NCBI RefSeq assembly: GCF_014230145.1
Contig: NZ_JACHVC010000005.1
Location: 69,501 to 133,500 of the forward strand
Direction: 5' to 3'
From: Pelagicoccus albus
GTDB lineage: Bacteria; Verrucomicrobiota; Verrucomicrobiia; Opitutales; Opitutaceae
Length of the DNA: 64,000 bases
Shown: piece after piece, positions 1 to 8,520 of the stretch
How positions within the stretch are numbered: position 1 is the stretch's first letter
How the letters are laid out: the number at the start of each line of letters is the position of its first letter
Position numbers and translations under genes: made by a program
The notes under the pieces: model-generated
Told to the model about the DNA's origin: nothing
Database searches by the model: none
Seen by the model: the letters and a program-made list of their open reading frames with translations, nothing else

Positions 1-1337
1 TTGTGTGATGTGATCCCGATCGGGCAAGTGTTGCTGCCGCACTGCATCGCCTGAATGCAGCCAATCGATAGCATGAAACCTCTCGCAGTTGCTATCGCAT
101 CTGCTCCGAGGCAGAAGGCGATGATTTGGGAGCCGGGATTGATCAGCTTGCCGGATGCGATTATTTTGAGCTTCTGCCTCACGCCAGCGCTAAGGAGAAT
201 GTCGTTGGCAGTTTTGAGGGCAGGAAACAGAGGCATGCCCACTCGGTCGATAAATGCCTTGGGAGCGGCTCCCGTTCCGCCTTCAGCTCCATCGATAGTG
301 ATGAAATCGGGAAAGATGTCCTGGCGCTTCATTTCTCCGATCAGTTCGAAAAATTGCCGAGGGTCGCCGATGCACATTTTTATGCCGACGGGAAGTTGGG
401 AAACGTCCTGAACTCTGCGGATGAATTTGACTGTGCTTGGATAGTCTTCGCACTCGGAGTGGTGGGTGGGAGAAACTACATCCTTGCCCATGGGCACGCC
501 TCTCAACTCCGAAATTTCCGGAGTTATTTTTTCCTTGGGAAGCATCCCGCCTTTTCCGGGTTTTGCTCCCTGGCTTAATTTGATCTCAATGATCTTGATT
601 TGCTCTTTCGCGGCGAGATCGGCCAATAGCTGATCGTTGAGCGTGCCATCTTCGTTTCTTACGCCGAATTTTGCGGTCCCGATTTGGAAAGCCAAATCGC
701 AGTTTTCCATCAAGTGGTATTTCGGATAGCCTCCTTCTCCTGTATTCATAAGCCCGCCTACTCGAGCGATTCCTCGGGCTAGGGAGCGAACTGCTCGTTT
801 GCCCAGAGCTCCGTAACTCATGCCGCTTATGATGAAAGGAACTGTGAGGGTATAGGTGTTTTGAATACCTCGCTCTTCGCCGAAAGTGAGACTGTAGGGC
901 TCGAGCTGCTCTTTGGAAATTGGAAAGAGGGAATGGCGAAGTTTTATCTCCGTGGCGTCGAAATCATTCTGGGATCCGAAGGATGACGCGGAGTCGACGT
1001 TGTTAGCCTTTCGGTAGACTTCGGCTCTTTCAGTACGGTTGAAGGGGCGTTCCTCTCTGTCTCCAGAATACAGATACTGCCGGAGTTCAGGGCCGAGGCT
1101 TTCCAGCATGTACCGCCCTTGGCCTAAAATACCGAAATTTCTCAGGAGAGAGTGGTTCTTTTGTATGTAGAGATAGTAGACATTGACGAACGTGAGGCCG
1201 ATGAAGGGGACGGTGAGAAAATGGAAATAGAAGGAGATTTGCCAACCGGCCAAGAAGAAGAGCAGGGTTATTATGGGGAGGGCCGTATTGGTGAAACGAG
1301 CCAGTTTATGTAGGTTGATCGCTAATGCCGTAGACAT
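1..1337 (-). CDS. FMN-binding glutamate synthase-family protein (3'-truncated by window edge)
   Basis: The minus strand is open from an ATG at 1337 to the window edge, giving 445 codons without a stop. The first ~55 residues hold two hydrophobic segments, so the protein is probably membrane-anchored. The rest matches the FMN-binding/central domain of glutamate synthase (GltB-like). It has a GxxxG-rich FMN-site region (SGMSYGALG, GEGGYPKY), the IEIKLSQGAKPGKGG stretch and IDGAEGGTGAAP. Near the end are Cys427, Cys433 and Cys438, with the C-x5-C-x4-C spacing of the glutamate synthase 3Fe-4S cluster. Unlike GltB there is no N-terminal glutaminase domain, which is typical of this stand-alone family. 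It may carry out glutamate synthase-type redox chemistry, but the true substrate of these short homologues is uncertain. The gene starts 21 bases after the Pycsar-like gene ends, suggesting one transcript. Confidence 0.9.
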   Translation of the reverse strand, partial: MSTALAINLHKLARFTNTALPIITLLFFLAGWQISFYFHFLTVPFIGLTFVNVYYLYIQKNHSLLRNFGILGQGRYMLESLGPELRQYLYSGDREERPFNRTERAEVYRKANNVDSASSFGSQNDFDATEIKLRHSLFPISKEQLEPYSLTFGEERGIQNTYTLTVPFIISGMSYGALGKRAVRSLARGIARVGGLMNTGEGGYPKYHLMENCDLAFQIGTAKFGVRNEDGTLNDQLLADLAAKEQIKIIEIKLSQGAKPGKGGMLPKEKITPEISELRGVPMGKDVVSPTHHSECEDYPSTVKFIRRVQDVSQLPVGIKMCIGDPRQFFELIGEMKRQDIFPDFITIDGAEGGTGAAPKAFIDRVGMPLFPALKTANDILLSAGVRQKLKIIASGKLINPGSQIIAFCLGADAIATARGFMLSIGCIQAMQCGSNTCPIGITSH

Positions 1338-1358
1338 TGGGGTAGGTAGGGTTTTGCT

Positions 1359-1889
1359 TCAATCGACGAGGTGCAAGACGTTGAACACGAGCAAGCAGAT
1401 CGATATTAGAAGGCTAGCGACAAATGATGCGTAAGCAATCCTCAGCCACCGAAATTTTGGTATGAGCACGTCGTGGCTCAGATGATACAAATCTTTTGCA
1501 ACTTCGTTGGCGAGTTCGGTGGTATCCGAAATGGCATCGGCCATCTGGGAAAGGTATTCGTCCCTGTCTTGGCGGCTGATGTACGAAAAGTGCAGTAGAA
1601 AACGATCGTTAGGCTTTATTTTTCGGAATCGTTTAGGAAATAGGCAAAGGGTAGCGGCAATGATCGTCGCGGCGGCGCCGATCAGGAATACGACGACCGA
1701 GGGGAAGAATTCGGGGACGCTGATTCTAGAAATGGCAATCGGAGACATGACGGCCGCGATCGTGAGGAGTCCTTGGGCTCTCCTGTCTGCCATGGAAACG
1801 TATTGAGTATGTTTGTTCTCGATACTGGAGAGGATGGAAGCTCGGGCGATGGCCTGGAACTTAGGGGCTGTTGAGTCTGGCGAGGTCAT
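1359..1889 (-). CDS. Small three-helix membrane protein resembling the Pycsar effector (PycTM/DUF5706) domain
   Basis: Read from the ATG at 1889 (176 aa). A longer in-frame extension to 1985 would run into the divergent GH2 gene and looks low-quality. The protein begins with an amphipathic segment ending in a His-x-x-Tyr-x-x-x-Ala-Asp-x-x-Ala pattern (His27, Ala34-Asp35). Two close membrane helices follow at about 39-56 and 61-84, then a charged cytoplasmic stretch of ~60 residues and one C-terminal helix at about 149-172. This order, with the AD-x-(K/R)-A motif directly before the first helix, is the pattern of the DUF5706/Pycsar effector transmembrane family. Members are known to disrupt the inner membrane when triggered by cyclic pyrimidine nucleotides. 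No pyrimidine cyclase lies within view, so a defence role is inference. It is probably co-transcribed with the glutamate synthase-like gene downstream. Confidence 0.7.
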   Translation of the reverse strand: MTSPDSTAPKFQAIARASILSSIENKHTQYVSMADRRAQGLLTIAAVMSPIAISRISVPEFFPSVVVFLIGAAATIIAATLCLFPKRFRKIKPNDRFLLHFSYISRQDRDEYLSQMADAISDTTELANEVAKDLYHLSHDVLIPKFRWLRIAYASFVASLLISICLLVFNVLHLVD

Positions 1890-1983
1890 AGCTTTGGTCG
1901 GTTGAGACGCTTTTCGCTTTTTAAGCAAAAGGTTGCGAGAACGTAATTTGGGATCTAGGGGTGTTGTGAATACCGAAATTGTC

Positions 1984-4185
1984 ATGCCGGTGAATCGTTA
2001 CAACTTAGATTGGAAGGTGGGTTACTCCTCGGATCCGAGTCTGGCTCCGAGCAAGTGGGTGAACGCCTCCGTGCCAGGCGCAGTACAGCTCGACTGGGCT
2101 CGGGCGGAAGGCTGGCCGCATTTTTGGCAGGATGGCGATTTCGGACGCTATGCTTGGATGGAAAAGGTCTACTGGACCTACCGTGCTCCTTTGCCTTCCT
2201 TGTCGGAATTAGGAGATAAGCGACTGTTTTTCGTATCTGGAGGGATCGACTACCGGTTTCTTATCAGAGTGGGCGAACAAACCTTGCACGCCCAAGAAGG
2301 CATGTTTCGGAAAGTCGAGTTGGACCTGACCGAATTCGCGAGCGATGAGGAATTCTTGGAGGTAGTCGTTTTCCCGATACCAGACTCTGGGGAGGGAGAA
2401 GGCCGCGTGGAGGCAAATGCCTCGGTTAAACCCGCGGTCAGCTACGGTTGGGACTTTCATCCTCGATTGGTCCCGTCAGGGATTTGGTGCCAAACCCACT
2501 TGGAAACACGGGAGGCGGAGCACATCCGCGAGTTTTGTTTCGACTATACGATTGAAGAGGAATTGTCGCTTGTGCGGCTGGATATCTCGGTGGAATTGAG
2601 CCGGTCCTCGAGTGGCGAAATCGAGTGGAGCCTCGTTGATCCGAGCGGAGAGGTGGTGGATGGGGAGTCTATATCGCTCGCTGGCGCTGACGTGGTCGAC
2701 GGGTTCTGTGAGATACATGATCCGGAATTGTGGTGGCCGAGAGGATATGGTGAGCAACCTCTGTACTCTTTGCGAGTTTCGCTGCACGGCAGCGAAGGCG
2801 AGGTTTTGGACTCCAAAAGTCGGACCATTGGTTTCCGGTGTAGCAAACTCGTCATGAACGAGGGGGCTTGGAAAGATCAAGAGGCGATGCCAAAGACTCG
2901 CTGCGTTCCGCCCATGGCTCTGGAGCTAAATGGCAAGAGGATCTTCGTGAAGGGTTCTAACTGGGTGGCTCCGGACGTGTTTTCCGGTGTGTCTGGTGAA
3001 GACGCTTATCGACCGCTCCTCGAGAAGGCAGCCAACAGCAACTTCAATCTCCTGAGATGTTGGGGAGGCTCGGCGATCGGAAAGGACTCGTTTTTTGACC
3101 TCTGTGACCGGTTAGGGATTATGGTTTGGCAGGATTTTCCACTCGCCTGCAATTGCTACTCTGAGAGTCCCCAGTTTTTAGATACTTTGGACCAAGAGGC
3201 GGAAGCTATCCTCAAGCGTCTCAAGGGCCACCCGAGCGTCGTTATTTGGTGCGGTGGAAACGAACTATTCAACTCTTGGTCTGGGATGACTGATCAGTCG
3301 AAAGCGCTCCGCCTTCTGAACAAAAAGTGTTTCGAACTGGATCCCGATACTCCTTTCCTTGCAACTTCGCCCATAATGGGTGCTGGTCACGGCGGCTATC
3401 TTTTCCGCGATGCGACGGGCCGGGAGTGTATCGACGTTTTTCAATCGGCTCGAAATTCAGCTTACGTGGAGTTTGGAATACCGGGCCCTGCATCGGTTGA
3501 AAAGTTGAGCAGCCTCATTGAGGAAGAAGATTTGTTCCCTCCCAAGAAAGGTGGGGTTTGGGAGCTACGACACGCTTTTGGGGCCTGGGAATCACATCCG
3601 GACACTTGGCTCTGCATGGATACAATCGAACACTATTTCGGCCGCCCTGAATCTATCGAGGAGCTAGTCGCTTGGGGGCAATTGCTGCAGGCGGAAGGAC
3701 TCAAGGCCATTTTCGAAGAAGCTCGCAGGCAAAAGCCCTATTGCTCGATGGCGATAAGCTGGTGCTTCAACGAGCCTTGGCCTGCCGCTGCTAACAACAG
3801 TCTGGTCTCCTGGCCTTGTGAGCCCAAGCCAGCCTTGAGGTCGGTGCGTCAAAGTTGTCGATCAACCTTGGCATCTGCTCGCGTTAAACGCTTTTCCTGG
3901 AGAGCTGGGGATATGTTCGAAGCGGAGTTGTGGATGTTGCACGATGGGCTAGGTTCGATCAAAGGCGATCGGGTGGAGGCTTATTTGCGTTTCGACGACG
4001 ACGAAACCTTCGTGCTAGGCTGGTACTTCGACGCTTTGGAGGAAGGAGAGAACCGCATCGGGCCGACGCTTCGATTCCAGGTACCGGAAATTGAGGATCA
4101 AACTTTTAAGTTGATACTCAGGGTGGAGGGGCGACCTGACTGGAATTCAGAATACGACTTCTGTTTCAAAGCGGACGATATGTGA
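1984..4185 (+). CDS. Glycoside hydrolase family 2 protein, beta-mannosidase-like
   Basis: A 733-residue protein from the ATG at 1984; a GTG at 1966 behind AGGGG is an alternative start. The layout is a GH2 N-terminal sugar-binding domain (about 1-170), an immunoglobulin-like domain (about 180-290, ending in the ELWWPRGYGEQPLY signature), a TIM barrel and a C-terminal beta region. The acid/base glutamate is Glu427 in WCGGNELFNSW. The likely nucleophile is Glu496 in YVEFGIPG, which aligns with the SEFG motif of the second GH2 enzyme in this window. It is about 100 residues shorter than that paralogue, mainly in the C-terminal domains. It likely hydrolyses terminal beta-mannosides or a related beta-linked sugar; exo-beta-glucosaminidase activity is possible. 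No signal peptide is evident, so the enzyme is probably cytoplasmic. Confidence 0.88.
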   Translation: MPVNRYNLDWKVGYSSDPSLAPSKWVNASVPGAVQLDWARAEGWPHFWQDGDFGRYAWMEKVYWTYRAPLPSLSELGDKRLFFVSGGIDYRFLIRVGEQTLHAQEGMFRKVELDLTEFASDEEFLEVVVFPIPDSGEGEGRVEANASVKPAVSYGWDFHPRLVPSGIWCQTHLETREAEHIREFCFDYTIEEELSLVRLDISVELSRSSSGEIEWSLVDPSGEVVDGESISLAGADVVDGFCEIHDPELWWPRGYGEQPLYSLRVSLHGSEGEVLDSKSRTIGFRCSKLVMNEGAWKDQEAMPKTRCVPPMALELNGKRIFVKGSNWVAPDVFSGVSGEDAYRPLLEKAANSNFNLLRCWGGSAIGKDSFFDLCDRLGIMVWQDFPLACNCYSESPQFLDTLDQEAEAILKRLKGHPSVVIWCGGNELFNSWSGMTDQSKALRLLNKKCFELDPDTPFLATSPIMGAGHGGYLFRDATGRECIDVFQSARNSAYVEFGIPGPASVEKLSSLIEEEDLFPPKKGGVWELRHAFGAWESHPDTWLCMDTIEHYFGRPESIEELVAWGQLLQAEGLKAIFEEARRQKPYCSMAISWCFNEPWPAAANNSLVSWPCEPKPALRSVRQSCRSTLASARVKRFSWRAGDMFEAELWMLHDGLGSIKGDRVEAYLRFDDDETFVLGWYFDALEEGENRIGPTLRFQVPEIEDQTFKLILRVEGRPDWNSEYDFCFKADDM

Positions 4186-4388
4186 TCAGAAGCATATTTT
4201 CTGGGTGCTCAGCGCCTCTCGAATTTGCCGAAACTGATCAGTTAAGCCAAATAACTCCCTCTAATTCATCAATACGAGGGGTCGTCGCATCGATTTTGTT
4301 TGAAGGTAAACATTTTCTTAGTAGAGTGATCAGACATCCTACTAGACGGTAGATATACAAATAAGAACATCTAATCTTAAAAAGAGAA

Positions 4389-5420
4389 ATGCCAGTCGCA
4401 ACACCTAAGCAGTACGAAGCGATGTTGGATGCCGCCCAAAAGGGAGGCTACGCATACCCAGCCGTAAATATTACGTCTCTCACGACGATCAACGCAGCCC
4501 TTAAGGCTTTCGCGGATTCGAAGACTGACGGTATCATCCAAGTTTCCACCGGTGGCGGCCAGTTCGCTTCCGGACTCAACGTAGCAGACGCGGCATATGG
4601 CGCGATCGTTTTGGCTGAAGCAACCCACTTGCTCGCTGAAAAGTACGACGTACTCGTCGCTCTTCACACTGACCACTGTCACCCAGAGAAGGTTGATAGC
4701 TTCCTCAAGCCATTGCTCGAAGCATCCCGCAAGCGCGTCGCTGAAGGGAAGGGACCTCTCTTCCAGTCTCACATGTTCGATGGTTCGGTTGTACCACTCG
4801 ATGAAAACCTCGAGATCTCCAAGGCTCTCCTCAAGGAGTGCGCCGAGCTCGGAATCATCCTCGAAGTCGAAGCTGGCTGCGTAGGTGGTGAAGAAGACGG
4901 ACACGACACTTCTGGTCTCCCAGCGGAAAAGCTCTACACGACTCCAGAAGATATGTTGGAAGTGTACGAAACCCTTCAGCCAATCGGCCGTTTCCTATTC
5001 GCTGCTACTTTCGGTAACGTTCACGGCGCGTACAAGCCAGGTTCCGTTAAGCTCAAGCCAACCATCCTCCGCGACGGTCAGAAGGCTGTTATGGACAAGC
5101 ATGGCGCGGAAGCTGAAATGGATCTCGTGTTCCACGGCGGTTCCGGCTCCGAGCTTTCCGATATCCGTGAAACGCTCGACTACGGTGTAGTCAAGATGAA
5201 CATCGATACCGACACCCAGTACGCATTCACCCGTCCAATCGTTACTCACATCTGTTCCAACATCGAAGGCGTTCTCAAGATCGACGGTGAAGTAGGTAAC
5301 AAGAAGACTTACGATCCACGCGGCTACCTCAAGAAGGGCGAAGCTAACATGGCGAAGCGCTTGCAAGAAGCTGCAGCTGACCTTCTCTCCGAAGGAAAGA
5401 CAATCTTCGGCACTGTATAA
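4389..5420 (+). CDS. fbaA: Class II fructose-bisphosphate aldolase
   Basis: A 343-residue zinc-dependent aldolase that interconverts fructose 1,6-bisphosphate with dihydroxyacetone phosphate and glyceraldehyde 3-phosphate in glycolysis and gluconeogenesis. The ALHTDHCHP motif carries the catalytic aspartate (Asp95) and a zinc histidine (His96). Other family signatures are GGEEDG, FAATFGNVHG and the phosphate-binding VFHGGSGS near residue 255. Length and sequence fit the ~344-residue actinobacterial-type class II enzymes better than E. coli FbaA. Codon choice differs visibly from the neighbours (mostly CTC, AAG, CCA and GAA), as expected for a strongly expressed gene. It stands alone, with a 203-base upstream gap and a strong terminator 30 bases after the stop. 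Confidence 0.97.
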   Translation: MPVATPKQYEAMLDAAQKGGYAYPAVNITSLTTINAALKAFADSKTDGIIQVSTGGGQFASGLNVADAAYGAIVLAEATHLLAEKYDVLVALHTDHCHPEKVDSFLKPLLEASRKRVAEGKGPLFQSHMFDGSVVPLDENLEISKALLKECAELGIILEVEAGCVGGEEDGHDTSGLPAEKLYTTPEDMLEVYETLQPIGRFLFAATFGNVHGAYKPGSVKLKPTILRDGQKAVMDKHGAEAEMDLVFHGGSGSELSDIRETLDYGVVKMNIDTDTQYAFTRPIVTHICSNIEGVLKIDGEVGNKKTYDPRGYLKKGEANMAKRLQEAAADLLSEGKTIFGTV

Positions 5421-5453
5421 GTCGTAGTTTAAAAACAGCTACAAATTTTCGAG

Positions 5454-5486
5454 GGCCGGCTTTCAATCGAGAAAGTCGGCCTTTTT
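5454..5486 (+). terminator. Rho-independent terminator after fbaA
   Basis: An 11-base-pair stem (GGCCGGCTTTC paired with GAAAGTCGGCC, one G-U pair) with a 6-base loop is followed by five T residues. It lies 33 bases after the aldolase stop codon and separates fbaA from the dehydrogenase gene. Confidence 0.9.
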
Positions 5487-5535
5487 ACGTCAGGAACATA
5501 TCGATTTTACGAGAAAACCAACTAAGGTTGTTGGC

Positions 5536-6402
5536 ATGAAAAAGGAACGTATCGCATTTATCGGCACAGGAGTGATGGGCGCGAGCATGGCAGGTCATCT
5601 CCTTGCTGCTGGCTACTCGCTTAATGTCTACAACCGAACGCGCGAAAAGGCTGACAAGCTGGTGGCGGCGGGAGCTGTCTGGAAGGACTCGCCCTACGAG
5701 GCTGCCCAGGGTGCGGATTTTGTTATCACTATTCTCGGCTACCCGAGCGATGTTGAGTCGGTCTATTTAGGGGAACATGGAATTATCTCCGCTCTTTCGG
5801 AAGGAGGTATTGCCATCGATATGACAACTTCCAGTCCGCTGTTGGCAGCGCGGATAGCGGAGATTGGAAGCCGCAGGCAGGTTTCTGTTTTGGATGCTCC
5901 GGTTTCGGGGGGTGACATCGGTGCGCGAGAAGCTCGCCTGTCCATTATGGTGGGAGGAGAGAAGGCTGCCTTCGAAAAGGCTCTGCCCTTGTTTGAAATC
6001 ATGGGAAAAAACGTCGTCTACCAAGGTCCTTCCGGTTCTGGTCAGCATACCAAGATGTGTAACCAAATCGCCATTGCAGGTGGGATGGTAGCCATAGGCG
6101 AAGCCCTAGCCTACGCCAAGAAGTCTGGCCTTTCGGCGGAAAGTGTTTTGCAGAGCATCTCCGCCGGTGCGGCGGGTAGTTGGTCCATGAGTCATCTTGC
6201 TCCGCGGGCTTTGGGAGGTGATTTCTCTGCCGGCTTCTACGTGAAACATTTTCTTAAGGATATGAAGATAGCCATTGAATCAGCGGAAGAGATGGAGCTC
6301 GAATTACCTGGTTTGGAACTCGCCAAATCTCTCTTCGAAAAATTAGTCGAAGACGGCCATGGGGATGACGGCACCCAAGCTCTCTTCAGACTTTATTTTT
6401 AG
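5536..6402 (+). CDS. NAD(P)-dependent beta-hydroxyacid dehydrogenase (3-hydroxyisobutyrate dehydrogenase family)
   Basis: A 288-residue oxidoreductase. The N-terminal Rossmann fold opens with IAFIGTGVMGASMAGHL and an Asn-Arg-Thr at the end of beta-2, which favours NADP(H). The substrate-binding motif DAPVSGGDIGA sits near residue 117, and the catalytic lysine lies in GQHTKMCNQ near residue 172. The C-terminal helical domain includes the conserved FYVKHFLKDMKIA segment. The family reduces or oxidises small beta-hydroxyacids and semialdehydes (3-hydroxyisobutyrate, tartronate semialdehyde, succinate semialdehyde or glyoxylate). The sequence alone does not fix the substrate. Its stop is only 2 bases from the stop of the convergent glycosyltransferase gene. 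Confidence 0.92.
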   Translation: MKKERIAFIGTGVMGASMAGHLLAAGYSLNVYNRTREKADKLVAAGAVWKDSPYEAAQGADFVITILGYPSDVESVYLGEHGIISALSEGGIAIDMTTSSPLLAARIAEIGSRRQVSVLDAPVSGGDIGAREARLSIMVGGEKAAFEKALPLFEIMGKNVVYQGPSGSGQHTKMCNQIAIAGGMVAIGEALAYAKKSGLSAESVLQSISAGAAGSWSMSHLAPRALGGDFSAGFYVKHFLKDMKIAIESAEEMELELPGLELAKSLFEKLVEDGHGDDGTQALFRLYF

Positions 6403-6404
6403 AG

Positions 6405-8318
6405 CTAGCGTTCGCGGGGAATTACGCGGCCAAGGCTTTCGCTGATGTTTTTAAACGACTCTGGCGAAACGCCAACACTCTGCAAGAAGGCCGCTCTTTC
6501 CTCTAGGCTCATACTCTGAGCTACGGCTACGGCGTAAAGCCAGTTGTTGGGTGATCTCCATTGATCCAGGGAGATCTCTTTGTAGTTGAATTCTCGAACA
6601 GGCGTCCCTGCGTATTCCAATGCAGCGAGACAGGCGCTCGCATTTAGACCGTAATTATCGTATCCACTTTGCCAAAGCTGGGTGGCTCTTTTATTCTGAC
6701 CAAGGTTCCAGGCGATAACTCCTCTGATGTATGCGAGTAGCTCGTCGTCGAGTTGTAGATGGGTATCTCTATTTGCCAGCTCTTGCCAGATTTGTTCAGT
6801 GGCGGCATGCTCCCCACTTGCGATCTGGTTGTAGTGGCTGATCAAATTCAGTCGAAGCGCTTGTTGTTGCTGTGGGCTTTTTTCGATCACATAGCCTGAC
6901 CATTTTATAGCCTCTTGGTCTGCTCCGATTCGGGCGGCCGAGTCAGCCATCAGCAAGGCGTCTTGAAGATAGCTATCTGTGGAGGCGATGTCAGCGAAGC
7001 GAGAAAAGGATAATGACGCTGCGAGAAAAGTGAAAATGGCGATGGCAATACGATGGCGTGAGGAAGTTTGTTTTAAACTTTTCCATACAATCGGAACGCC
7101 GCCTGCGAGAATCGCGGCCAGGGGAACGAGCGGCAGCCTAAAGCGCCCGCTCGCCATGAACATCAATAGTCCGGCTACTAAGCTAAGGCCGATGATGCCG
7201 AGCGGAAGGATATCACATTTTTTCGACCTCCAGGTCGATACGGCGGAAAAAACGGCGAGAGACCAAATCAATCCCCAGCAAATGGGGTTGTAATTGAAAT
7301 ATGGCGACAGTGCTTTGTGAAAGCTGAAGGTCTTGTTGTTGTATTGTTCGAAATTGTTGAGCGAAGCGTAGAGTTTGAAGGCAATGAGCTTGGTCCAATC
7401 CCACGGATTGGCCAAAATATGTTCGATCGTCCTTTGCCGCCAGTAGGCCTTACGCTCGTCGATCGTTCCCGTTTCGCCAGTTGCGGCCCGGTAGAGGGCC
7501 ATGCCTTCGAGTTTGTTAGGGTTCTGATGTTCCTCGAGCGAATGAAAGGACAAGGTTTGGCGGTAGTATAGTCCGTTCGCATCGGGGCTGTTGCTAGTCC
7601 AGAGATTGTAAGCGCCTTGCCATGGGAGAATTCGAAACTCGCCGGAAAGTGACTTTTGAAAAAAGCCCATTGCTAGAAGCGGAATGAGCAAAGCGATGGT
7701 GAAGCTGGCTAGGCTGGTGGGCTTGAGCCGCTGGCGAAAGATTCCGTAGAGAAGTAGAATCCCGATCGCGGCGGCTGTCAGCAGATAGTGGGGACGGGTG
7801 AGGGTGGCGAGGGCGATTGAGATCCCGCATGCTGCGAGCAAAAGCCTCTGAGTTGCTTGCTTGTTGCATCGACTTGCCAGGAGGCCCGCATAAAGGGAGC
7901 AGAGAAAAAAGCTAAGGGCCAAGGTAGTATCGAGTGGATCGAACGCAAAATGCAGAAGCACTGGATTGAAGCCTACTAAGACCATCGTGGTAAGTTGGGC
8001 CAGTTTGTTGCTCCAGAACAAGTGAGCCATGCGTCCGGTCAGCCATGTATTCGCTAAATGGGAAATCAGTCCTAGGAAGGAGTATCCGAGCGGAAAGTAG
8101 GCGATCACGGCCGGATAGAGTATGGAGCGGTAAAAGGGCTCTTCTCCGAAATCGCCCTGTGCGATACGTTGAGCCAGCAGCAAGTTCTCTTGCCCGTCGA
8201 GAACGGGGCTGATCCCCATCGGGGTACCGGCGTACCAAATTAGCTGGCCCAAGGCGTAAAGGGCCACCAGCCCCATCAATACTGGGGCGGATAATTTGTT
8301 TGAAACGAGTGATTGCAC
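6405..8318 (-). CDS. Multi-pass membrane glycosyltransferase, GT-C/GT39-like, with C-terminal helical repeats
   Basis: A 637-residue protein with about ten hydrophobic segments in the first ~430 residues. An acidic motif (VLDGQENLLLAQRI, around residue 40) lies in the first periplasmic loop, where GT-C enzymes keep their catalytic aspartate or glutamate. The DPLDTTLALSFFL segment also fits the GT39/ArnT class, which transfers sugars from polyprenyl-phosphate donors to lipids, glycans or proteins on the outer side of the inner membrane. The last ~200 residues are soluble and alpha-helical, with TPR-like Ala/Leu/Trp spacing, and may bind the acceptor. Acceptor and sugar cannot be read from the sequence. 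It is a single-gene unit, divergent from the hybrid kinase and convergent with the dehydrogenase. Confidence 0.8.
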   Translation of the reverse strand: MQSLVSNKLSAPVLMGLVALYALGQLIWYAGTPMGISPVLDGQENLLLAQRIAQGDFGEEPFYRSILYPAVIAYFPLGYSFLGLISHLANTWLTGRMAHLFWSNKLAQLTTMVLVGFNPVLLHFAFDPLDTTLALSFFLCSLYAGLLASRCNKQATQRLLLAACGISIALATLTRPHYLLTAAAIGILLLYGIFRQRLKPTSLASFTIALLIPLLAMGFFQKSLSGEFRILPWQGAYNLWTSNSPDANGLYYRQTLSFHSLEEHQNPNKLEGMALYRAATGETGTIDERKAYWRQRTIEHILANPWDWTKLIAFKLYASLNNFEQYNNKTFSFHKALSPYFNYNPICWGLIWSLAVFSAVSTWRSKKCDILPLGIIGLSLVAGLLMFMASGRFRLPLVPLAAILAGGVPIVWKSLKQTSSRHRIAIAIFTFLAASLSFSRFADIASTDSYLQDALLMADSAARIGADQEAIKWSGYVIEKSPQQQQALRLNLISHYNQIASGEHAATEQIWQELANRDTHLQLDDELLAYIRGVIAWNLGQNKRATQLWQSGYDNYGLNASACLAALEYAGTPVREFNYKEISLDQWRSPNNWLYAVAVAQSMSLEERAAFLQSVGVSPESFKNISESLGRVIPRER

Positions 8319-8520
8319 GGTTGCGGCTGAATTCGCTGTGACTAGCTAGTTCCCTAGTATCGTCCAAATTACTCAAAAGCGTAGGAGGTAAGATCCCTAA
8401 GGGCTGCAGAATGAAAACTTGCCGAAAGGATTAGGCCAGAGGGCATTGTGGGATTGCCTTGATTGGCTGTGCCTTGCAACGATGTGAGCATTCGGGCGGT
8501 TCTCCCGCCAACTTCGCTGC

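Noticed and set aside
1359-1889. A full Pycsar anti-phage system
   Set aside because: No nucleotide cyclase gene is adjacent, and the co-oriented neighbour is a metabolic gene; only the effector-like part is seen.
4302-4388. Sigma-70 promoter for fbaA
   Set aside because: TTGTTT with a TAGTAG-like -10 at 17 bases matches poorly; no clear promoter could be fixed in the 203-base gap.
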